The translations under genes and the position numbers were made by a program. Below, one piece after another: positions 33,756 through 41,594 of a stretch of DNA of 64,000 nucleotides. This stretch comes from Bhargavaea cecembensis (lineage in GTDB: Bacteria; Bacillota; Bacilli; Bacillales_A; Planococcaceae): assembly GCF_001619585.1 (NCBI RefSeq), contig NZ_LQNT01000009.1, positions 992,001 to 1,056,000 on the forward strand. Direction: 5' to 3'. The notes under the pieces are model-generated. The model had not been told where the DNA came from. It was given only the letters and a program-made list of their open reading frames with translations, and did not search any database. Position 1 is the first letter of the stretch; every line of letters starts with the position of its first letter.

Positions 33756-34253
33756 TTATTCATCTGAGGGGCGTTCGGTTATCGGATCACGGGGGCCGCT
33801 GCTTCGCGAACGTTCCAATGCCTCATCCGATGTCCTTTGACTATTTATATAGGTGCATATTAGATAAGCCGTAATAATGCCCAGCAGATCAATGCCGACA
33901 TCAAAAAGCCGGCCACTGCGATGGAAGAACAGTTGTAGGATCTCTGTAAACAATGCGAATAACACACACAGAACAAACGCCTTATGTGGTCGTTTCATCC
34001 ATGCAACGAGTAGATAATACAAAAACCCAAACGATAAGAAGTGTCCTATCTTTTGGAGCAAGTAAAAGCTACTGTTTAGGTCGATATCACTCATAATGAG
34101 AAGGTTATAAAAGTTTGGCGCGAATTCAATATGATAACTCAACTTGCCTTCATATAAAAACGCTCGCGGGTCGCTTGTGCACATCACAAAGATCATGACA
34201 GCACCCCACAACAAAGCAATTATAGGTAAGCCGTTCTTTCTTTCCTCATTCAT
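33756..34253 (-). CDS. VanZ family protein
   Basis: About 165 residues with four membrane segments. The VanZ signature is clear: LLQKIGHFLSFGFLYYLL, then LFALFTEILQLFFHRSGRLFDVGIDLLGIITAYLI. Family members affect the cell envelope or glycopeptide response, mostly without a defined activity. The tail (last ~25 residues) is charged. I start at ATG 34253 with CCGGAG upstream; the frame also allows a GTG at 34274. It stands alone and its role here is unknown. Confidence 0.85.
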   Translation of the reverse strand: MNEERKNGLPIIALLWGAVMIFVMCTSDPRAFLYEGKLSYHIEFAPNFYNLLIMSDIDLNSSFYLLQKIGHFLSFGFLYYLLVAWMKRPHKAFVLCVLFALFTEILQLFFHRSGRLFDVGIDLLGIITAYLICTYINSQRTSDEALERSRSSGPRDPITERPSDE

Positions 34254-34408
34254 AAATCTCCGGATTTTAAACACCCCATATTAAACGGTATCGCCACGCA
34301 CGTTTATTCTATCCTCCACAACCGTACGTCAACCCACTTACAGAACAACAACAACTGGCGGCTATAGAGAGGTAACCACTCAACCGGCCCACTCCCTATA
34401 AATCCAAA

Positions 34409-34438
34409 AAGCCTGTCACAGATCTCTGTGACAGGCTT
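34409..34438 (-). terminator. Terminator of the 95-aa gene
   Basis: A perfect 14-bp stem, AAGCCTGTCACAGA with TCTGTGACAGGCTT and a 2-base spacer, followed by a T-containing tract on the minus strand. Confidence 0.85.
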
Positions 34439-34473
34439 TAATCATGAATGATTTGGCAAGTGTGTTTGTAACT

Positions 34474-34761
34474 TTATGCCCGTCCGGCTTTTTGTTCTGC
34501 TCGGCTAAAGCAGAACATCCGCTGGTACGGGAACTTCCCGTTTCCTGATTCCACTTGTTCAGCAGTCACCGGAATGCCATGACGTCTGCGGCCTGCCACC
34601 ATGCGTGCATAGTTGTGCGCATCGCTGCTCTCCAGAAGAGCACGCCCCTCAGCTCCCAAGATCACAACAAACAGTCCGTCTGTCCTCCAACCGGTATCAA
34701 TGATTTCATATTGTCCCACTGGCTTCACGTCATCATCTTCTACATGGATGAGATTCGTCAC
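34474..34761 (-). CDS. Hypothetical protein, 95 aa
   Basis: A 95-residue soluble protein with an acidic head (HVEDDDVKPVGQYEIIDTGW) and a basic tail. No family is recognised. The start is GTG at 34761 with GGAAGGGGA six bases upstream, and a perfect terminator follows 36 bases after the stop, both of which support a real single-gene transcript. The sequence shows no signal peptide or transmembrane helix. Confidence 0.6.
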   Translation of the reverse strand: MTNLIHVEDDDVKPVGQYEIIDTGWRTDGLFVVILGAEGRALLESSDAHNYARMVAGRRRHGIPVTAEQVESGNGKFPYQRMFCFSRAEQKAGRA

Positions 34762-35223
34762 GGCTCTTCCCCTTCCGATACTTAATTCTCTCTCTATCTA
34801 GGCTGCATATCGGTCTTTCCAACCAGTTTCGTCTTGCGAATAACGTTTAACATAACGCGAAACCAGTATTAATGACCTGTCTTTCGATGATTGATAAGTA
34901 TATTTTACCTGCTCTGAGCTTGATTAACAAGCCTTACTTCGAGGTAAACACCATGTTATTACCAATTTTTGTGTCGAATTTAGTCGATTGGTTCTAGTTT
35001 CAAGGAAAATTAATGATTGATCACGGCTTCAGGCTAGACTTTCTTCCTTCACTCGTTAAAGCACCTGAATGACAATTCAGGCAAAATGCTGAGCTCGGCA
35101 TTTTGAGAGGTTACCGACCACCCAGAAAAACGAGATATTTCCATGCTAATGGAAATGCTATACTCTATAAATAGAGAAAAATTCGATTTCAAGACACCAC
35201 ACCCTGAACATTGGAGTGATCGA
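34762..35223. other. Gene-free region with hairpins upstream of the DUF6241 gene
   Basis: Contains two adjacent hairpins (CCTGAAT-GACA-ATTCAGG at 35064-35081 and CAAAATGC...GCATTTTG at 35082-35105), a minus-strand unit of the 22-bp repeat family near 35101-35123, and an 18-bp palindrome TTTCCAT-GCTA-ATGGAAA at 35138-35155 just before a TATACT box, a possible operator for the downstream gene. Confidence 0.45.
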
Positions 35224-35763
35224 ATGAAAAAGAAGGCTATTATCGGTTCCGCACTGGCACTCCTGGCCATTGCCGCATATATCATCTACCAGAACCAGTT
35301 TGCCTACTCCGAGCCGGATGAAGTGCTGACGCAGGATGAGTTTGTGGAGACCTTCGAGGAAACCGAGGCATTGGAGGAAGTCGACGGTCTAGACCGTGTG
35401 GGCGTTAACGGCAACTCCCCCGAAGAGAAGATCCTGGATGTCATGCACCAGATGACTCACCAGAAAATCGTGGCCAATCAGAAATGGGGGGCAATACCGA
35501 TGACCACCCGAAACATCGAACAAATCGACTTGATCGTCTCCAGTTCCCCCAACATCCGGACACCCGAAGTGAAAAAACAGCTGCTCCAGATCATCGCCAA
35601 ATGGGAACGAGGAGACTTCAGCGAAGCCGACAAGGACCACAACTACATCTGGGATCTACAGAACGGGACACTCGGAAAAGCGAGAGGCCTCCTAAGCAAA
35701 GAGGAAGAGTTGTATTTTATTGATGAATGGTTCATTGAGGGGAAAGCTGAAGAAGAAAAATGA
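35224..35763 (+). CDS. DUF6241 domain protein, membrane-anchored
   Basis: A 179-residue protein: one N-terminal membrane helix (about residues 5-22, IIGSALALLAIAAYIIY), an acidic linker (28-55), and a C-terminal globular domain whose text (EEKILDVMHQMTHQKIVANQKWGAIPMT, then WERGDFSEADKDHNYIWDLQNGTLGKA) matches the DUF6241 family as I recall it. The domain should face outward. Function unknown. I begin at ATG 35224, preceded by TGGAGTGATCG; the frame also opens at 35143 but that would bury the signal anchor. A terminator follows. Confidence 0.75.
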   Translation: MKKKAIIGSALALLAIAAYIIYQNQFAYSEPDEVLTQDEFVETFEETEALEEVDGLDRVGVNGNSPEEKILDVMHQMTHQKIVANQKWGAIPMTTRNIEQIDLIVSSSPNIRTPEVKKQLLQIIAKWERGDFSEADKDHNYIWDLQNGTLGKARGLLSKEEELYFIDEWFIEGKAEEEK

Positions 35764-35805
35764 ACAAGCGGGATGGGAAACGGTATTGTTTTCCATCCCG
35801 CTTGT
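35764..35805 (+). terminator. Terminator of the DUF6241 gene
   Basis: ACAAGCGGGATGGGAAA pairs with TTTTCCATCCCGCTTGT around an 8-base loop immediately after the stop codon. Confidence 0.85.
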
Positions 35806-35987
35806 CTGGTATATGAGTAATTACTCACTTCCATGAGGTACCAAGCCCACAGCTGAATATGACACTTCTAAAGCCTTAGGGATGCATCTAAAATAATTAG
35901 AATTGTTATCTTTACTAAAAGAGGCAAATCGGGCTTAGCGGATTCTGTTTTAAAAGACGGGCGGATAAAGGAGCAAGCTTAAGAGAC

Positions 35988-36450
35988 TGTTCATAAGGTG
36001 GCCCTCCCCGGAATTTGGAGTAATAAGCTCAGGGAATTCTTATTAATCTTCGGTGTGGCCATCGGATTCGCCCTTTCCGCCATTTCCCTGGGCTGGGCGT
36101 GAAGGATACTGTGATGAAGTAGATGAGCGGCCACGGAGCGGAACAGATCATGGTCATGCCCGGGCGTGTGCTAAAGGACGGCGGCGGGGTTCCTAACTTC
36201 CTGAACGGTGTGTCCAGCCTACCGGTCCATGGAAACAGTCGGCCGCATCCAATATACTAATGAGAATGAAGAACCCACCAGCGTAGAGGGCATGCTGGTG
36301 GGTTCGAGCGCATTCCTATCAGGGAGTATTCCATATGACCCTAAAAGAAGGTCGGTTCTTTACAGAGGAAGAAGAAACAAACAAAAACACAGTGTTGTGC
36401 TAGGGAGCGGAATTTATGCATCACCTTTATCAATTGCACCTGATTGGCCA
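35988..36450 (+). pseudogene. Remnant of a MacB/FtsX-type ABC permease
   Basis: Three frames together spell the start of an FtsX-like permease: GIWSNKLREFLLIFGVAIGF then ALSAISLG (stop), in a second frame VKDTVMK (stop) MSGHGAEQIMVMPGRV, and in a third VGRIQYTNENEEPTSVEG. Further on EGRFFTEEEETNKNTVL is followed by a stop. The pattern (first TM helix after WSNKLR, then a periplasmic QIMVMPGR strand and EGRFFTEEE loop) is typical of MacB/LolE-like permeases. At least two frameshifts and two stops disable it, and no ATPase gene is next to it. Confidence 0.6.
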
Positions 36451-36604
36451 GTATCAAATGAAAGAAGCGGACCGAAATCATTGCTGATTCGGGGTCTAAT
36501 TCCACTGTTATTTCTTGTTTTGCACCACTCAACTGAACGGGTTAGAGTGATCCAACCGCTCTTTTCTTATGACGTTATGGATTACCAATAATTTGAGTTA
36601 ATTA

Positions 36605-37168
36605 TTAATTACGTGAGGCGACTGCATATCCATCGATAATGCTCACGGTAGGATAATCTTTTATAATTTTTGCCGGTACACCAGCAACAGTAACATTGTC
36701 AGGAACATCTTTGTTTACTACTGAATTAGCTCCTATTGTCACATTATCACCAATAATAACATCACCAAAAATCTTTACACCAGGACCAATATAAACATTG
36801 TCCCCAATTCTTGCAGAACCAGCAATATTCACCGCCGAATGAATTCTGCAATTTTTTCCAACTTTCGCATTACCGTTAACAACTATGCTACCGTAGTGGG
36901 CGATACTCAACCCTGCATCAAAAACGTTTGGTGGTATGGTAAACCCTAAATGTACAGATTCTTTTATGAATCTTAACTTTAAAATCTTTAAATACAACTG
37001 GCTCGTCACATCCTTCCTGCAATTTTGATAATATTCAATTCTCCGCAAGTTTCTTTGAAATTGTAAAATTGGGTGGCTGTATTTGTGATGCCTTTCAAAC
37101 TTCTTTTTGTTGAGTGAGGCTAAGTCAGCACAAAGAAAAAATCTATAATCCTCTTTGTTTTTAATCAA
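36605..37168 (-). CDS. Hexapeptide-repeat acyltransferase (CysE/serine acetyltransferase-like)
   Basis: A 187-residue left-handed beta-helix transferase. Residues 85-165 contain regular hexapeptide repeats (IVVNGNAKVGKNCRIHSAVNIAGSA and so on), ending with GANSVVNKDVPDNVTVAGVPAKII. The N-terminal part is helical, as in serine O-acetyltransferases, but the locus suggests it acetylates a sugar of the surface polysaccharide. The start is TTG at 37168, with AAAGGAG nine bases upstream. It is separated from the galE end of the locus by 600 bp of decayed DNA. Confidence 0.85.
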   Translation of the reverse strand: MIKNKEDYRFFLCADLASLNKKKFERHHKYSHPILQFQRNLRRIEYYQNCRKDVTSQLYLKILKLRFIKESVHLGFTIPPNVFDAGLSIAHYGSIVVNGNAKVGKNCRIHSAVNIAGSARIGDNVYIGPGVKIFGDVIIGDNVTIGANSVVNKDVPDNVTVAGVPAKIIKDYPTVSIIDGYAVASRN

Positions 37169-37187
37169 ACGTAATTACTCCTTTGTA

Positions 37188-37215
37188 TCCTCCAAAAGGA
37201 GGCTTTTTATTTTTC
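37188..37215 (+). terminator. Hairpin with T-run upstream of the acyltransferase gene
   Basis: CCTCC-AAAA-GGAGG is followed by CTTTTTATTTTT on the plus strand. No intact plus-strand gene ends here; it may be left over from the decayed ORF further upstream or act as a leader element. Confidence 0.45.
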
Positions 37216-37329
37216 ATTTATAAATTACCCTACTCACCGATATTTTTTTGGGGGTTCTATTGACGTGCAAACCCATCCACTTAGTAGAGTCACTTGTCGA
37301 ATAATTCAGGCAAGTCTATCAAAATTAGA

Positions 37330-37664
37330 TATAATTCTGTTGTTGGCGGTACAGTTCCATCTATGGTTAGTATTACATTGTCTAACTTGTAACGGGGTTA
37401 CACACTCAGGAATACAAGAATAAGAACTCTAAATTGGAAGAGCGACAGGGCAAAATTGTCGTCGTTAAGCAGAAAATAGCCCAGGTTAAACGAATTGCAC
37501 GGGAGCGGATCATCAAAGATTTCTACCTCAAATTGTGTCTTAAGGTTAATGTCAGAGTAGGGGCACCGGTGACGAACAGGTCTGACTCACTAATGTGCAC
37601 TAAACAAACACACCGTGCCGTCTTGCTTATCAAGAACCTCAATGCGGAAAAGCTAGCCATGTGA
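37330..37664 (+). pseudogene. Decayed ORF, possibly a TnpB (IS200/IS605-type) remnant
   Basis: An open frame from 37434 to 37664 reads KLEERQGKIVVVKQKIAQVK, then ERIIKDFYLKLCLK, and ends in LLIKNLNAEKLAM. Immediately before, in other frames, VVGGTVPSMVSITLSNL is followed by TGLHTQEYKNKNSK. The order (G-x-D/G-T start, KNSK...K-x-A-KLH-like helix, D-F-x-x-K, then an E/K-DLN-x-x-M box) resembles the RuvC part of TnpB proteins, with the catalytic IEDLN turned into IKNLN. The evidence is weak and by eye. If right, it is an inactive mobile-element scar at the edge of the polysaccharide locus. Confidence 0.3.
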
Positions 37665-37731
37665 TGGGTAATATCTACCAGGTGCTCACATCAGAATTGA
37701 CAAAATAAGTGTAAACAGAATTATGAAGCGT

Positions 37732-37769
37732 AAAATCACCCGTCGGCAAATTAGGCAACGGGTGATTTT
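37732..37769 (-). terminator. Terminator of the polysaccharide operon after galE
   Basis: AAAATCACCCG and CGGGTGATTTT pair around a 14-base interior. It lies 9 bases after the galE stop on the minus strand and ends in TTTTACGC. Confidence 0.85.
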
Positions 37770-37777
37770 CTCACTGC

Positions 37778-38773
37778 TTATTCCATATTATTTTTTTCAA
37801 ATCGCCATGCATCCCTGCACATAGTTACTATATCTCGTTTAGCTGACCAACCAAGTTCTCTCTTTGCTTTTGATGTCTCGGCATAGCATGAAGCGATATC
37901 ACCAGGTCTCCGATCTACAATTTCAAAAGGAACTTCAATATCGTTAGCTTCTTCAAAAGCTTTTACTAATTCTAATACACTAGTACCTTTCCCTGTTCCT
38001 AAGTTATAAACATGAACACCTTCTGTTTGATTTTCCAGTGCAGCAACATGGCCCTCAGCTAGATCTAATACATGAATATAATCTCGAATACCAGTACCAT
38101 CGATTGTAGGATAATCATTTCCGAATACTCTCAAATTATGAAGTTTACCTTTTGCCACTTGGGTAACATAAGGCATTAGGTTATTAGGGATACCATTAGG
38201 CGATTCCCCTATTAACCCACTCTCATGAGCACCAACTGGGTTAAAATATCGAAGTAGTGATACTGAAAAACTTGGATTTACATTCGCAAAATCGGTTAAA
38301 ATTCGTTCACTCATTGCCTTTGTTTCACCATAAGGATTTGTTGTAGGTAGTAGACTCATCGTCTCTACAAATGGCACTGTATTATCTCCATATACTGTGG
38401 CTGATGAACTAAAGACAAATCTATTAACACCATATGTTTGACATGCTTTGGTTAATACCATTGTACTCACGACATTATTATAATAGTACTCAAGCGGTTT
38501 TTCTACAGATTCACCCACTGCCTTTAGACCGGCAAAATGAATAACTCCATCAATTTCATGATTTCTGAAAATATGATCTACAGCTTCTTCATCCGTTACA
38601 TCAATTTCAAAAAAAGTCACTTCTTTTTTAGATATATCAATAATTTTTTTAATAGACTCGCTCTTACTGTTAGAAAGATTATCAGCAATGATGACTGAAT
38701 GTCCTGATTCCAGAAGAGCTATACAAGTATGTGATCCAATATATCCAGTCCCGCCAGTGACTAGAATGTTCAT
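37778..38773 (-). CDS. galE: UDP-glucose 4-epimerase
   Basis: A 331-residue short-chain dehydrogenase/reductase of the extended type. It has the NAD motif TGGTGYIGSH (6-15), the S-x24-YxxxK catalytic set (SSSATVYG then NPYGETKAMSE) and the GVHVYNLGTGKGTSVLELV C-terminal block. It interconverts UDP-glucose and UDP-galactose (or the GlcNAc/GalNAc pair), supplying galactose-type sugars. AGAGGTG precedes the ATG. It is the last gene before the operon terminator and belongs to the AT-rich part of the locus. Confidence 0.93.
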   Translation of the reverse strand: MNILVTGGTGYIGSHTCIALLESGHSVIIADNLSNSKSESIKKIIDISKKEVTFFEIDVTDEEAVDHIFRNHEIDGVIHFAGLKAVGESVEKPLEYYYNNVVSTMVLTKACQTYGVNRFVFSSSATVYGDNTVPFVETMSLLPTTNPYGETKAMSERILTDFANVNPSFSVSLLRYFNPVGAHESGLIGESPNGIPNNLMPYVTQVAKGKLHNLRVFGNDYPTIDGTGIRDYIHVLDLAEGHVAALENQTEGVHVYNLGTGKGTSVLELVKAFEEANDIEVPFEIVDRRPGDIASCYAETSKAKRELGWSAKRDIVTMCRDAWRFEKNNME

Positions 38774-38853
38774 AATGGTACACCTCTCTTTATAAAGAAA
38801 TTGCTGGCATATAAGAATTAACTCCCCATCTAAATTAAATGGTGACGGCTTAT

Positions 38854-39930
38854 TTATGAACCACTTAGCATTTTATAGTTCAAAATTGTATCTTCAGCAA
38901 TGTCTTCAATGGCTATTTTACCAATAATGCATTCTATTTCTGCTGGTGAAATACCAGTTCCCGGTCTCTTAAATGTTAACATTTCTCTAGTTATTTCTTC
39001 CCCTTTCTTTATATCACAACTCGTAACCAATGACCTTCTAGCATTCTGTCTAGAGGTAATTTCAGATTCTAAGAATTTAATGTCATAAGAACCTCTTATA
39101 GAATCAATGAACTTAATGCCATCAACAATCTTTTTTGCATCTTCAGGATCCATTGCATGGTAATGGTCATTTCCTGGTAAAGATTTGTCTAATGTGAAGT
39201 GCTTTTCAATAACCAAAGCCCCAAGATTATACGCCGTCTTTACAACATCAACATGATAGTCTGGTTTCGTATGATCTGAATATCCAATAATTAAGTCAGG
39301 ATACTTTTCCTTCAATGAAACAATTCTATTAAGATTAGCATGATCAAATGGGGTTGGGTATTCAAGTACACAATGTAATAACACTATAGGCTGGTTATTA
39401 TTTTTCTTTATTACATCAATTGTTCTATTAATTTCTTGTTCACTAGATGCACCAATTGAAAGCAGAATAGACTTCCCTTTTTTTGCCTGGTACTCTACAA
39501 AAGGAAGATTGGTAAGGTCAGATGAAGATATCTTATATACGTCCATTAATTCATATAAATAATCAGCTGATTCTAAGTCAAAAGCAGTTGATAAAAACTC
39601 AATGCCCAGTTCATTCGAGAAATTAGCCAATTCTTTATACTCATTGAAAGAGAAACTATCGAACTTCTTGAACAGCTCGAATTGAGATCTAGTGGCCTCT
39701 TCATTAGTATCCCAATAAGACGGAGAATCCTTTGCTGCCAGTGTATCAGCTTTATAAGATTGAAACTTAACTGCATGAATACCGGAATCGTGCGCCTCTT
39801 TAATCATCAATTTAGCTGCTTCCATAGGGGTAATCTCATATTTATTTGCAATATCATAGTAGTTAACGCCAATTTCAGCAATTAATACAAATTCTCCTGA
39901 TAAAGCTCTTTCGATAACTCTACTTTTCAT
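38854..39930 (-). CDS. N-acetylneuraminate/legionaminate-type synthase, NeuB family
   Basis: A 358-residue protein with a TIM-barrel NeuB domain (about 10-285) and a C-terminal SAF/antifreeze-like domain (about 300-358: SLVTSCDIKKGEEITREMLTFKRPGTGISP). Active-site text includes AVKFQSYKADTLA, PFDHANLNRI and YSDHTKPD. It condenses phosphoenolpyruvate with an N-acetylated hexosamine (ManNAc or a di-N-acetyl dideoxy sugar) to give a nine-carbon nonulosonic acid. GGAGGG precedes the ATG. The NeuA-PseG fusion gene lies 15 bases upstream. It corresponds in position and type to SpsE of Bacillus. Confidence 0.9.
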   Translation of the reverse strand: MKSRVIERALSGEFVLIAEIGVNYYDIANKYEITPMEAAKLMIKEAHDSGIHAVKFQSYKADTLAAKDSPSYWDTNEEATRSQFELFKKFDSFSFNEYKELANFSNELGIEFLSTAFDLESADYLYELMDVYKISSSDLTNLPFVEYQAKKGKSILLSIGASSEQEINRTIDVIKKNNNQPIVLLHCVLEYPTPFDHANLNRIVSLKEKYPDLIIGYSDHTKPDYHVDVVKTAYNLGALVIEKHFTLDKSLPGNDHYHAMDPEDAKKIVDGIKFIDSIRGSYDIKFLESEITSRQNARRSLVTSCDIKKGEEITREMLTFKRPGTGISPAEIECIIGKIAIEDIAEDTILNYKMLSGS

Positions 39931-39945
39931 AATAAGTACCCTCCA

Positions 39946-41580
39946 TTAAATATGTTTATTAAGAATAATGTTTTTAACACGTTCAATGCCTAGCCTTAGA
40001 TCTTTTTTCTCCATTTGTTCTTTCATTTGTTTTCTAATTTGAGGACTATTTATAAGCCATAGTAGAGTTTCTCGTATTGTATTGTTATCCACATTTTTTC
40101 CCAGTCCTAAATTAATAAACCCATTTTTCAAGTAACCAAACTCATGATGCTGCTCCCGTTCATTCTGTGCTAATAAAATTGTCGGTACAGACATTGAAGC
40201 TAATTCTAGCATTGTACGTCCTTGCGATGAAATCGCAATGTCTGCATTAGCCATATATTCACTCATCAACTTTACATCTTTTACAAAATCAACATTAAGA
40301 TTATCTTTTTGAGCGCTATTTATGAGTTCATCGGCTTTTGCATATCCCATTCCTAAGATAAATGTATAATGAATATCACTCTTATTTATTGACTCAACAA
40401 TATTTAGTACTCTTTGAGTTAGATTAGAAGGATCTGTTCCTCCAAATATCACCAAAACTTCCTTTACTTCTTCCTTGAATTTTGATGGTTCTGCTATAAG
40501 GAATTCATCCCTTATACAATAATAATCGCTACCCCAATAATGATTATTTCTATCATTCTTTTTATCGTACAAATCATTAATGACTGCATCAGCTAACGCT
40601 GCCCCTGCTCCCAAATCTTCAAAATTAACAACGCGGCCGCACATTTCTTTGCATTTTTTAATATATTCACTATTAGTATCAAGCATGTCATTGACTAAAA
40701 TGTCATAATTGCCCAACTTCAGTAATTCGTATAACTCATTATTATTGTCAATAACCTTATACTGAAAATGACTTTGCTTTATTTTTTCTATCCCTAAGTC
40801 TGACTGCGATGATAATACAAAGCAAACATTGTGATCAATAAAATTATAGGCTAACAATAAACCCCTATAGATATGTCCTAAGCCAATTTCTGCATAACCC
40901 TCAACTCTTATTAAAATCTTCTTTTTAGATAGTTCCTTTTCTGCCACCCACCAATCTTGTGAGCTGTCTATATCAATTGATTCATTTTCCGGAACGTCAA
41001 ATACAGAAATTTCCGGACCAAATCTATTGTTTTTATCTATAAATTTTCTTTTAGAAATGAAAAACGCTCCAGTTTCCAATAAGTTCTTTGGTAAGTACTG
41101 TCTGTTAAGTCTTTTCTGATATAACGGTATAACCTTCCCGTCTTTTTCAGTCCAAGCTAAATGCGGCTTATTAACACCACTTAAAACTGTATCAAAATCA
41201 TTTTTAATAAAGTATTCAATTGCAGAATCTAAAGTTTTCGTTGTCAATAATGGAGAAGTTGGCTGCATTGTAATTACAATATCGTAAGTCTTATTTCTTT
41301 TTTGTTCAAACGTTTTTACCGCATGATATATAACTGGATCAAGTGTCACATCATCACTTGCTAGGTCAGTCGGTCGAATTAACACCGAGGCACCATATTG
41401 ATTCGAAATCCTCTCAATTTCTTCATCATCAGTTGACACTACTACGTCTAAACTATATTTACTGTTTAATGCGTTTTGAATGCTATAACTAATGAGTGGT
41501 TTCCCAACTAGTAACCTAACATTTTTTCTCGGTATACCTTTTGATCCGCCCCGGGCTGGTATTATAGCTAGAATATCCAT
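39946..41580 (-). CDS. Fusion of CMP-nonulosonate cytidylyltransferase (NeuA) and PseG-like UDP-sugar hydrolase
   Basis: A 544-residue two-domain protein. Residues 1-220 are a NeuA/PseF-type cytidylyltransferase (IIPARGGSKGIPRKN at 6-20, STDDEEI, MQPTSPLL), which activates a nonulosonic acid to its CMP form. Residues 221-544 match PseG, the GT-B-fold hydrolase that releases UDP from an altrose-type UDP-sugar: ILIRVEGYAEIGLGHIYRG with the putative catalytic H236, VIFGGTDPSNL and the nucleotide-binding SQGRTMLELASMSVPTI. Two non-consecutive pathway steps are thus on one chain. I use ATG 41580 (GGAGGG four bases before it). In B. subtilis the equivalents SpsF and SpsG are separate genes. Confidence 0.9.
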   Translation of the reverse strand: MDILAIIPARGGSKGIPRKNVRLLVGKPLISYSIQNALNSKYSLDVVVSTDDEEIERISNQYGASVLIRPTDLASDDVTLDPVIYHAVKTFEQKRNKTYDIVITMQPTSPLLTTKTLDSAIEYFIKNDFDTVLSGVNKPHLAWTEKDGKVIPLYQKRLNRQYLPKNLLETGAFFISKRKFIDKNNRFGPEISVFDVPENESIDIDSSQDWWVAEKELSKKKILIRVEGYAEIGLGHIYRGLLLAYNFIDHNVCFVLSSQSDLGIEKIKQSHFQYKVIDNNNELYELLKLGNYDILVNDMLDTNSEYIKKCKEMCGRVVNFEDLGAGAALADAVINDLYDKKNDRNNHYWGSDYYCIRDEFLIAEPSKFKEEVKEVLVIFGGTDPSNLTQRVLNIVESINKSDIHYTFILGMGYAKADELINSAQKDNLNVDFVKDVKLMSEYMANADIAISSQGRTMLELASMSVPTILLAQNEREQHHEFGYLKNGFINLGLGKNVDNNTIRETLLWLINSPQIRKQMKEQMEKKDLRLGIERVKNIILNKHI

Positions 41581-41594
41581 TTTACCCTCCATAA

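Noticed and set aside
33753-34274. GTG 34274 as VanZ start
   Set aside because: The ATG at 34253 has CCGGAG upstream and leaves a normal VanZ N-terminus; the longer form remains possible.
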